This document shows, one piece after another, positions 17,210-24,666 of a stretch of DNA of 64,000 bases; within the stretch, counting starts at the first letter, position 1; every line of letters starts with the position of its first letter. Position numbers and translations under genes: made by a program. The notes under the pieces are model-generated. The model was not told the DNA's origin and searched no databases. It saw only the letters and a program-made list of their open reading frames with translations. The stretch is from Chitinophagaceae bacterium (GTDB lineage: Bacteria > Bacteroidota > Bacteroidia > Chitinophagales > Chitinophagaceae), in assembly GCA_016787085.1 (NCBI GenBank), contig JAEUVJ010000053.1, forward strand, positions 186,001-250,000, read 5' to 3'.

Positions 17210-18235
17210 ATGAAAGCGATCTTCAGTTTACTATTCATGACCATTTTGGTACAACTTGCCCGTGGCCAAAAAGGCCATATACCATCTGCTTTTATTGACC
17301 GGGAGGTAAAAGCATATGAGACATCCACACCGGCATTATTAGTAAAAGAGGTAACTGCTCCGTACCAGAGTGACAGACAAAAGATCACCTCCATTTTCCG
17401 CTGGATCACGGATAATATATCCTATAATATAAGGGCGGCAGGAAGAAACAGGAACATCCCGGCCATTTTCGAAGAGCCTGATGATGATACGGGAACCGTT
17501 TTAAAACCACTCAACCTACGGGTAGCTGAAACAGTACTGCGGAGAAGAATGGCTGTTTGTGATGGATATGCCAGGCTTTTTAAAACGATGTGTGATCATG
17601 CCAATATTCCGAGCGAAGTGGTTACCGGTTATGCCAGGACAGGATGGAACAGAAGACGTTCGAATTTCGGATCCAATCATACATGGAATGCTGTATATAT
17701 TGACAGCGCCTGGTACCTGCTGGATGCGACATGGGCTGCCGGGCATACCAATTTGAGGGGAGACGAGTATATCCGGTTCTATGATGCCCGGTATTTTCTG
17801 ACAGATCCTGTCCAGTTCATTCTTGATCACTACCCGGAAGATATCCGGTGGACGTTATTGAAGGAGCCACCGCCACTTACTGAATTCAACTATTCCCCGT
17901 TCCGGTACAAAGGGTTTATTAAAACGGGAATACACTCTTTCTACCCGGCAAGAGGTGTAATTGAAGCAACTGTTGGTGACAGTATCCGGTTTGAAGTGAA
18001 TTCTTCTGTGATGCAGGGCTTGCTGGAAGTCGTTTCCGGTGATCAGCCTGAAGACTCGATCGGTAATGATGACGACCCCGTGATCATTGGCGGCAGAAGA
18101 AAGGCATTCACTTATACAGTAACCCCGGAAACAGGAGAGTGGCTGTATGTGATCTGCAACGGGTATGTGGTGCTTCGCTATAAATTGATCATCCGTAAAC
18201 CAGGGGACAAAGAAGGAACGCTATCCCGCCAGTAA
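17210..18235 (+). CDS. secreted transglutaminase-like cysteine protease homologue
   Basis: 341 residues with a signal peptide (1-19, ARGQ). The transglutaminase core (about 50-185) has a complete triad: C117 in MAVCDGYARLF, H157 in SNHTWNAV and D172 in LLDATWA. The layout matches CYK3-like bacterial proteins, which are thought to act as peptidases or cross-link hydrolases in the periplasm. The C-terminal 120 residues form a beta-rich domain resembling an Ig-like or KTSC-type segment of unknown role. It ends 2 bases from the convergent neighbour. Confidence 0.88.
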   Translation: MKAIFSLLFMTILVQLARGQKGHIPSAFIDREVKAYETSTPALLVKEVTAPYQSDRQKITSIFRWITDNISYNIRAAGRNRNIPAIFEEPDDDTGTVLKPLNLRVAETVLRRRMAVCDGYARLFKTMCDHANIPSEVVTGYARTGWNRRRSNFGSNHTWNAVYIDSAWYLLDATWAAGHTNLRGDEYIRFYDARYFLTDPVQFILDHYPEDIRWTLLKEPPPLTEFNYSPFRYKGFIKTGIHSFYPARGVIEATVGDSIRFEVNSSVMQGLLEVVSGDQPEDSIGNDDDPVIIGGRRKAFTYTVTPETGEWLYVICNGYVVLRYKLIIRKPGDKEGTLSRQ

Positions 18236-18237
18236 AC

Positions 18238-18702
18238 TCATGAATGATTGGAGCAAACCTCCGGATCCAGGATATTTTTTTTGTTAGTAAAACTAAAGGC
18301 GATAGTGGAGATCTGGTTCCGGAAGCTGGTAAAACCAATAAAGCCTCCCAATTTTTCTGCCTGTGCTTGCAAGACAGGCATGTGATGGACGATGGATTCG
18401 TATTGTAAAATGCCGTCGTTCTTGATATGGATCAGTATTACGCTGTTGTAATTCTTTGCGGTGATCCTGATGCTGCCATTTTCAGTATGGGTGATCACAC
18501 GGGTCATAATCCCCGACAGGATTGCGGAAAGCAGGTACTCGTCTGTATCCACTTCAATATTGTCGGGAATATCATTGATGACCAGGCTTCGGTTTTGAAT
18601 AGCCGGGATCTCCAGCTTGCTGACAAGGACATCCAGCAAGTGACTTAGATTCTTTTTGTATCCTGATTCCAGGATAACAGAAAGCTGGTATTCAGTTTTC
18701 AT
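18238..18702 (-). CDS. orphan HATPase-like domain protein, probably ATP-binding defective
   Basis: 154 residues, no membrane segment. The pattern follows the end of a histidine kinase: a helical hairpin (1-60), then DTDEYLLSAILSGIMTRVITHTENGSIRITA at the N-box position, a VILIHIKNDG strand, and a terminal LQAQAEKLGGFIGFTS...ISTIAFSF. The N-box Asn is absent (R in its place), and the G boxes are degenerate. It is therefore more likely a regulatory or dimerising remnant than a kinase. The start lies within an overlapping short upstream frame. Confidence 0.55.
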   Translation of the reverse strand: MKTEYQLSVILESGYKKNLSHLLDVLVSKLEIPAIQNRSLVINDIPDNIEVDTDEYLLSAILSGIMTRVITHTENGSIRITAKNYNSVILIHIKNDGILQYESIVHHMPVLQAQAEKLGGFIGFTSFRNQISTIAFSFTNKKNILDPEVCSNHS

Positions 18703-18763
18703 ACGATTGTTCTTGATGAATAAAATAGATCAGCCCAATAGTACGGCTGTTATGGTTTTTCAT
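18692..18763 (-). CDS. possible short upstream ORF overlapping the HATPase-like gene
   Basis: 23 codons (MKNHNSRTIGLIYF...), ending in TATGAAAACTGA, where the downstream gene starts at the ATG. The reading frame stays open further upstream to about 18805 and reads like the end of a PAS or GAF domain (LIQVSVPMKN...TIGLIYF). It may be a truncated sensor domain once fused to the HATPase-like domain, or a translation-coupling leader. Confidence 0.3.
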   Translation of the reverse strand: MKNHNSRTIGLIYFIHQEQSYEN

Positions 18764-18936
18764 CGGTACGGATACCTGAATGAGGTCAGCTTCAGGCCCG
18801 GGTACGCAACGCAGCTATTTTCATTCATTGCGCCTGTACGATGGTGCAAATAAACCTATGGAAATGGTGCCGGTAAATAGGGGTATGAGTCATTCAGCAG
18901 TAATTTTTCTTCGATGAGTCTGTAGAATACATACTA

Positions 18937-18969
18937 CAAAAAAACAGCGCTGGCAGGCACTGTTTTTTC
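18937..18969 (-). terminator. Terminator after the YceI gene
   Basis: An A-rich left arm AAAACAG (18941-18947) pairs with CTGTTTTTT (18960-18968) around a GC-rich loop with one mismatch. It lies 20 bases beyond the yceI-like stop and gives a U-run on the minus strand. Confidence 0.65.
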
Positions 18970-18988
18970 ACCGGCAGGGGCTTGATTA

Positions 18989-19519
18989 TCAAGCCTGGCG
19001 GACAAGCTGTATCTCACAGAGTATCCTTACTTCATTACTGACCACCACCTGGCCTGCTTCAGTAACTGCATCCCATTCCAGTTTGAAATCTTTTCTTTTG
19101 ATCTTGCCTTCCAGGGTGAAACCTGCTTTTGTTTGACCGTAAGGGTCAGTCACAATACCCCCGAATTCCACATCTAATGTGATAGTTTTTGTAATATCAC
19201 GAATGGTAAGATCGCCTTCCAGTTTGAAGGCATCTCCTGATTTCTCAAGTTTCTTGCCTTTAAACTTTAGTTGGGCAAATTGTTCGGCAGCAAAGAAGTC
19301 CGGAGATTTCAGGTGACCATCTCTCTGTTCGTTGCCGGTAGTAATAGAATCAATATCAGCCGTAAAATCAATCGAAGCTTTGGTAAAGTCTTCGCCTTCT
19401 GTCACTACTGTCAGATCATATTTACTGAAATGACCGGTTACGGTCGTTATCATCAGGTGTTTTACTTTGAACTGGACCTCGGAATGGGAAGGGTCCACTT
19501 TCCATGTAGTTTGTGCCAT
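18989..19519 (-). CDS. YceI-family protein
   Basis: 176 residues from the ATG at 19519, which begins MAQTTWKVDPSHSEVQFKVKHLM; longer frames add an atypical hydrophobic leader. YceI proteins form a lipocalin-like beta-barrel that holds a polyprenyl or other amphipathic ligand. Family marks are DPSHSEVQFKVKH, DFTADIDSITTGNEQRDGHLKSPDFF and GDLTIRDITKTITLDVEF. No signal peptide is seen, so a cytoplasmic member of the family is suggested. It is a single gene with its own terminator. Confidence 0.92.
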   Translation of the reverse strand: MAQTTWKVDPSHSEVQFKVKHLMITTVTGHFSKYDLTVVTEGEDFTKASIDFTADIDSITTGNEQRDGHLKSPDFFAAEQFAQLKFKGKKLEKSGDAFKLEGDLTIRDITKTITLDVEFGGIVTDPYGQTKAGFTLEGKIKRKDFKLEWDAVTEAGQVVVSNEVRILCEIQLVRQA

Positions 19520-19652
19520 ATGCGGTAATATTTGATGTTTAAACAACGAAATTAATGAAAAAGTTCGCATGAAGGGCAAAGGCAATAGATTTTTTGATTT
19601 TACTAACTAAAGTGTGGGAAAAGTAACGATGGGGATAATCTTGTCACTGGAT

Positions 19653-20102
19653 TTATTTAAGTTTCGTGAACCTCATCATGGCAATATCTCCCATGATAAG
19701 GTTGAGTGTGGATGTGTCGGTGACCGCCCATAGGTTGACCTTCTTAAGTGTCTCCAGGAAAACCATTTCTCCTTCATCCGGGCAAAACATTTTTGTCAGC
19801 GCAAGCGACTGGCTGAAACTGATCTTGCTGCCTTCAATAGTGACCGGCCCGGAAAAATTATTGCAACCTGTGTTGCCACTGATACGGGAACCTGTTACAT
19901 CGAAAACGATCTGCGGTTTTTTCCCGGGATACAATTCTTCAAAAGCTATCTTAGCCCCGCCAATATAGTTCAATTGCCAGGCGCCATTCAGCTCAGCAGG
20001 GTTTGCTACCACTTTTTTAGATACAGCAGTGCTCTGCCGGGGGGTATGGCAGGCCGTCAAAAAACAGATCAGCGCCGCGAGAAAAAGCAGTGCCTGTTTC
20101 AT
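19653..20102 (-). CDS. META/HslJ-domain lipoprotein
   Basis: 149 residues. The signal ends in FLTAC, giving a lipidated Cys at position 18. The META domain (about 37-148) has the signature LNGAWQLNYIGG, then ISGNTGCNNFSGPV and ISFSQSLALTKMFC. This fold occurs in HslJ, which is linked to heat and novobiocin resistance in E. coli; a role in envelope stress is possible but is inferred. The Cys pair flanking the NTGCNNF and MFC motifs is conserved in the family. Confidence 0.88.
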   Translation of the reverse strand: MKQALLFLAALICFLTACHTPRQSTAVSKKVVANPAELNGAWQLNYIGGAKIAFEELYPGKKPQIVFDVTGSRISGNTGCNNFSGPVTIEGSKISFSQSLALTKMFCPDEGEMVFLETLKKVNLWAVTDTSTLNLIMGDIAMMRFTKLK

Positions 20103-20324
20103 TTTTCTATTTTTAAAAAAATCCGGGTGAGCGATATTTAAAGTTAGTATTCTTTAAGTATTAAAAAAACAGGATAATTATTCATGCTGCTTTTCCCGGA
20201 AATAAATAATCTTACCTTTAGTTTGCTATTGTTCTTTGCATACCTTTTTTGCCGATGGAAAGAGAGGCTGTGGGGAAGTTTTGGAGTGGAAAACATTATT
20301 ACATCACCGTTTAAAACTTCTTTT

Positions 20325-20717
20325 ATGAACCAGCACATCATTGCCAGGGCTGCCATCTATCTCTTGTCTGTTATTATGATCATCTTTGGGGTTTACCACC
20401 TGCAGAACCCCAGGAATATGGTCGCATTTGTACCCGCCAACCTGCCCGGTGGTATCAACTGGGTTTATTTTGTAGGGGTCGTTCTTATATTAGCTGCTGT
20501 TGCATTTATCCTGAATAAATTTGTCAAGGTCACCGCTTATCTGCTGGCTTTACTACTGATCGTTTTTGTCATTGTGATCCACTGGCCTGCCTATCATGAT
20601 GCAGGGGATGTTGATATACGACGCACAGCATTCATTGATATACTTCAGAACCTTGCGATGGCTGCTTTTGCGCTGCATATTGCCGGCAGCGCAGATAGTC
20701 ATGGAATGAAATACTAA
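20325..20717 (+). CDS. DoxX-like four-helix membrane protein
   Basis: 130 residues from the ATG at 20325. Four hydrophobic helices lie at about 7-24, 43-62, 68-86 and 105-122. The order and the short loops with PANLPGG and HWPAYHD fit DoxX/DUF6041-type inner-membrane proteins of Bacteroidota. The in-frame 47-codon extension upstream adds a strongly charged stretch and is unlikely to be translated. DoxX relatives are linked to thiosulfate:quinone oxidation or respiratory stress, but that role cannot be inferred here. Confidence 0.7.
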   Translation: MNQHIIARAAIYLLSVIMIIFGVYHLQNPRNMVAFVPANLPGGINWVYFVGVVLILAAVAFILNKFVKVTAYLLALLLIVFVIVIHWPAYHDAGDVDIRRTAFIDILQNLAMAAFALHIAGSADSHGMKY

Positions 20718-20733
20718 GATCTTTCCATTGGTG

Positions 20734-20877
20734 ATGAAAGCAACTGGTTTTGGCTTTGCGCCAGGCGAAAGCTGCATCCGCTTCAAGAAGCCTGATCAAA
20801 TACCTTACAAGCTGATAGGAGAGCTGGTAAAGAAGATCAGCGTGAAGGAGTGGATAGCATATAGGAGAAAAATATAA
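20734..20877 (+). pseudogene. DUF1801-type C-terminal remnant
   Basis: A 47-codon frame opens near 20710 and ends at 20877. Its ending (SCIRFKKPDQIPYKLIGELVKK...VKEWIAYRR) resembles the last third of DUF1801 (YdhG-like) proteins, which are usually over 110 residues. The N-terminal part is absent, so this is probably a remnant of a truncated gene. It could also be an independent small protein. Confidence 0.35.
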
Positions 20878-20907
20878 AGACCTTACCCGGTACCGGGTTA
20901 AGGTCTT
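20868..20907 (-). terminator. Minus-strand terminator
   Basis: A long inverted repeat, AAGACCTTAACCCGG-like arms meeting at GGTACC (20877-20907), is followed on the minus strand by TTTATATTTTT. It lies 26 bases past the stop of the small secreted protein at 20933. Confidence 0.65.
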
Positions 20908-20932
20908 ACGTATATCAAAAACGGTGTTTTAT

Positions 20933-21334
20933 TTAAAACCCTTTTTTAACGTCAGGTCTGGATAGTAAATATCTTGTCATAAAAATACCGCCGGCACCGC
21001 TATCGTTCTGGCTAAGCGTAAGCGAGGTTACCTGTTCCAGTTTCCAGCCTTCATCAGTATAGGTCTTCAGCGTTTTTACCAGGTTGTCTTCATTTTCCTT
21101 GATGTTCTTGAAATTGATACCCGTCATACTGAACAGGTTGTTGAGATCGGAGTCTTTTTGTGTTCCGTCAGGATGGGTAATGATAATTTTGGAACGGCCA
21201 AGTCCGCCTGCCACGACAGATTCCACTGTAGTGATCTGCATAAACTGTTTAACCGGCTCCGGTTTTACCTCCTGGGCCTGCACAGTACTGAAAAGGGCAA
21301 TAATGAGAATAATGGAGAGAATGATCTTCTTCAT
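20933..21334 (-). CDS. small secreted hypothetical protein
   Basis: 133 residues with a clear Sec signal peptide (1-20, cleavage after VQA). The mature part has a mixed alpha/beta pattern with ITTVESVVAGGLGRSKIIIT and a C-terminal EGWKLEQVTSLTLS...GIFMTRYLL strand. I do not recognise the family. It is monocistronic and followed by a hairpin. Confidence 0.7.
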   Translation of the reverse strand: MKKIILSIILIIALFSTVQAQEVKPEPVKQFMQITTVESVVAGGLGRSKIIITHPDGTQKDSDLNNLFSMTGINFKNIKENEDNLVKTLKTYTDEGWKLEQVTSLTLSQNDSGAGGIFMTRYLLSRPDVKKGF

Positions 21335-21473
21335 ACAATAAAGTTTAATAGTTGGTTGTTATCTGATTCAATTTAAAATAAAAATACTTGCGAAGGATAG
21401 GCAGGCCAACTGTACTATGTACAGATTGGCGAAATAATTGCCTGAATTGATCAGGCTGGATACGCCATGCGAC

Positions 21474-22526
21474 TTACCTGTTGGAATTGATGATCCGGCA
21501 AAGAGTATTCATCCTTTCTTCTACATGATTCAGATTCAGGTTGATCATGTCTGCCTGGCGGCTGTCATTATACAACTTGTCAATTTCACTGTTTGTTTTG
21601 GCAAGCTGCTCCTCGTTAAGGTCCGGGATGGTATTTTTCAGCGATGCCAGCAGCTCTTTGAGTTGTTTGTAATTATCACTATACAGGGCTTCAAATTCCT
21701 TTTGCAACTTCTTTACACCGGAGGTTAATAGCTTTGCACTGGTAGGAGCATCGAATGGGTACATCAGTTCGCCCGACCTGCAACGGGCGGAAGTATCCAG
21801 CCAGTGCTGCAGCTTTTGTGGATCATAATAACGCTGCAACAACACCTCAACCTGTATCTCTGCCATGGAGGGTTTTGCCAGGCTTTTATCCATTGTACAG
21901 ATGCAATCGATCAGGAATTCTTTCAACTCCTCTTTTATTTCTTCTGATCTTTCTACCAGTTCCTGCAGGTGGTGACCAAACTGCTCATTGATGGTATTCA
22001 GATTTTCATACTGGGAAAAGTATTGCTGTACCCTCGCAATAAACTGGTTCAGGTCTTCCCGGGTAATGCTTCTCTCTACAATAACCAGGTTGCCTACCAG
22101 CGAAAGAACGGTGCTGAATATACCAAGTACGGGCATGTATTTTTTTACAGAACTGATACCGTTCTCTTCCGGGTTGCCGAGGAAGTTCTCAATGACGCCC
22201 CTGAATTTTCCGGGATCGGTTCTTTTTACTTTATCCAGTATAGGTTTCAGTGCGGCCAGTATCTCATTTTTCAGACTGAATCCGAGTTCATTGTTGACGG
22301 GATTGTTAAGTGTCGTGATCTTGTTCCTGTAATTATCTTTCTTCAGCAGGCTGTTTAATGAATTGACGGAATTGTTGGCACTTTCTATAAAGTAAGCAAT
22401 CGAGAGAATGGCCGGCTTGTTATTTCTTTGAATGTTGGCTTGTCCGCGGGCAGTAGTTACGAAAGCTGTCGTGAGTAATGAAATGAATATGGCCTTTGTT
22501 AGAAAATGATGGGTCCCTGTTCTCAT
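21474..22526 (-). CDS. exported helical hypothetical protein
   Basis: 350 residues from the Met at 22526, chosen because it starts a signal peptide (FLTKAIFISLLTTAFVTTARGQA) that the 13-residue longer form would push inside. The mature protein is mostly amphipathic helix, with heptad-like stretches at about 110-165, 200-225 and 280-330. I recognise no family. It is flanked by gaps on both sides and is probably a single gene. Confidence 0.65.
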   Translation of the reverse strand: MRTGTHHFLTKAIFISLLTTAFVTTARGQANIQRNNKPAILSIAYFIESANNSVNSLNSLLKKDNYRNKITTLNNPVNNELGFSLKNEILAALKPILDKVKRTDPGKFRGVIENFLGNPEENGISSVKKYMPVLGIFSTVLSLVGNLVIVERSITREDLNQFIARVQQYFSQYENLNTINEQFGHHLQELVERSEEIKEELKEFLIDCICTMDKSLAKPSMAEIQVEVLLQRYYDPQKLQHWLDTSARCRSGELMYPFDAPTSAKLLTSGVKKLQKEFEALYSDNYKQLKELLASLKNTIPDLNEEQLAKTNSEIDKLYNDSRQADMINLNLNHVEERMNTLCRIINSNR

Positions 22527-22726
22527 ACCCTGCCGACGGCAGCAGGAAGCAGGTAATTTTTTCATTACATAGGCTTGTGGTTAGCGAAGAACGCTATTCT
22601 GCTTTTGAACAGTATAAAAGTTCTGTTAAGATGCGCAAAAGGAAAGCTTAAACCTTACTGTATATAAAAACGTCGGCCGCCACCAGGGCAATTGAGCCGG
22701 ACTTCGTACTTCACAGTACCTAGTCA

Positions 22727-24640
22727 CTAAAAGGCTTTTTTCGGTGCTTCAGGTTTATTGACCACCAGCCGCTGCACATCATCCTGCAGCATCTCTTCGT
22801 AGAATTTTTTTAACCCGGCAAAACCGGCAGCAGGTATCTTATGTGTTTTTAAAACAAGCGATGTCGCTGAATACACAGCATTTTCTTTTTCATTATACCA
22901 GTAGCCGGAGCGATACACTGCATAATCGCAGGCAAGTTCTTTCCCAGCAGGCAGTGCATCCGGCTTTACACCTGCCGGCAGCCTGAATATGGTTGTATCA
23001 TGTCTTTCAAAAGGGTACTGGAAGTAGTAATCGTATTTCCGGTTATCCGTTTTGGGAAGTTTAGCCTGCCACATCTTGTAGATACGCGGTGCCATGAACA
23101 GTTTGTTCCCTGCATTGAACTCAGGCATTTTCAGCACGACCATTTTCAGGGTTGTTTTATATACATCACCCGGTGCAGGATCAGACATGATAAAATCATC
23201 CGGTTGCCTGGCTCCGAAATAAAAAACAAGCGCTTCTTTCTGACGGTCCCTTTTTTCTTTCAGGATCTCCCGCATCAGGTCTTTATACGCTCCGCTGGCA
23301 GTAAAAGCAGTTTCGATTAACCCGGAAAGATCTTCTTTGAAATCTATTGTGGTCACCATGGACAGGCTGTTGGCGCCAGGGTTGCTTTTAGGGGTTGATA
23401 CCAACACCCCGCCATTGTCTGTGATCAGTAAGGCATTCCTGTTTTCTGTAAATGTTCCCAGTTCTCCAAAACCGGCCGTAGCGCTAGTACACTCCAGCCA
23501 CACTGAATCAGCCTGGCCGGGTACGCAAAGAATGACATGGTTGAATTCATTGGCCGGGAAAGCGGCATCTACCGGTTCCTGGTTGTGCCCGGCATTGATG
23601 ATGGCAACATGGCTTGGGATGCCTACCGATCTCAAAGCCGCTTTCATATAATTGCTAAGCGCTTTACAGTCGCCGTATTTTTTCTTATCGGTAAAATCTG
23701 CCGAAAAAGGTTTTAACCCCCCGATCCCTAATTGAATGCTCACGTACCTGAAATTATCCTGCATATATCGGTATATACGCCTGATCTTTTCTTTATCTGC
23801 CGGCGCATCTTTTACTAATTGCTGAAAGAATTGCTGGCGTTCCGCTGGCAGTATATCAAGCCCTTCATACAGGTTTTTTATCCAGGCGCCGAAACTGTTC
23901 CATGAGGACAGTTCGCCTTTGAATCCGTAATGGGAAAATTTTTCCGGTGCAAAGGTGACATGGGGATACCGGTCAATCGCTGCCACCGATCCCTCTTCAT
24001 ATTCTACAGGAGAAAGGTTTTTGACGGTCCATTTATATACTTTGAATTTTCCTTCATCTGTTATAACAGGTTCTATAGAAGTATTTTTGTTCAGGTAACG
24101 TAACCCTACCTCGGGTAGTACCCTGGCAGTGTAGCTGGCTTCAATCACCCCTTCTTTCGGATGAATGAACCGGAAAGCCGGGATATTAAGGGTGCTTTTG
24201 AATACCTGTTCATATTTCACCTCAACGGTAACAGGATACGAAGGCGCCCGGATGGGGTAGTAAGTGACATAACCGTCTTCGATCAGGCCTTCCCCGGTAG
24301 CCACTGTATTCATATCCTTTTTTTTGTACTTCCCGGTTTGTTTACCATTGGCATCAAATACCCTGATCTCCACATCCTCGAGTGAGATATCCCGGGAGCT
24401 GTATTCGTTGAATACAAGGGCATCGTCCCCGTCTTTGCTGACAACAGTGAAAATCCGGTGAATACTGAGCCGGGCCTTATCCGGGCTTTCTACTTCGAGC
24501 TCTGTATTATACAGGTGGGTGATGATCGCCGCTTTGTTCTTTACAGGTTCCGGAACTGAAGCCAGGTTATAAGGAGCCTGCCCTGATACGGTAACTGATG
24601 ATGTAGCAGCTATTGCAAGAAAAAGGATGACTGATCTCAT
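22727..24640 (-). CDS. DUF3857 and transglutaminase-domain protein, catalytically complete
   Basis: 637 residues with a signal peptide (1-20). The DUF3857 domain (about 60-220) is followed by a transglutaminase core (about 270-390) and a C-terminal beta domain. The core keeps Cys in KKYGDCKALS and His in FNHVILCV; at the third position WLECTS has Glu where Asp is usual, as in many Bacteroidota homologues. These proteins are thought to act in the periplasm, perhaps on peptides taken up by SusCD-like systems. It follows its paralogue 26 bases later on the same strand. Confidence 0.87.
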   Translation of the reverse strand: MRSVILFLAIAATSSVTVSGQAPYNLASVPEPVKNKAAIITHLYNTELEVESPDKARLSIHRIFTVVSKDGDDALVFNEYSSRDISLEDVEIRVFDANGKQTGKYKKKDMNTVATGEGLIEDGYVTYYPIRAPSYPVTVEVKYEQVFKSTLNIPAFRFIHPKEGVIEASYTARVLPEVGLRYLNKNTSIEPVITDEGKFKVYKWTVKNLSPVEYEEGSVAAIDRYPHVTFAPEKFSHYGFKGELSSWNSFGAWIKNLYEGLDILPAERQQFFQQLVKDAPADKEKIRRIYRYMQDNFRYVSIQLGIGGLKPFSADFTDKKKYGDCKALSNYMKAALRSVGIPSHVAIINAGHNQEPVDAAFPANEFNHVILCVPGQADSVWLECTSATAGFGELGTFTENRNALLITDNGGVLVSTPKSNPGANSLSMVTTIDFKEDLSGLIETAFTASGAYKDLMREILKEKRDRQKEALVFYFGARQPDDFIMSDPAPGDVYKTTLKMVVLKMPEFNAGNKLFMAPRIYKMWQAKLPKTDNRKYDYYFQYPFERHDTTIFRLPAGVKPDALPAGKELACDYAVYRSGYWYNEKENAVYSATSLVLKTHKIPAAGFAGLKKFYEEMLQDDVQRLVVNKPEAPKKAF

Positions 24641-24666
24641 TTGGATGCAGGATAAGGTAAGGTAAA

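Noticed and set aside
18703-18988. A tRNA or structured RNA in this gap
   Set aside because: No acceptor-stem or TPsiC-loop pattern could be built, and the only hairpin is a terminator for the YceI gene.
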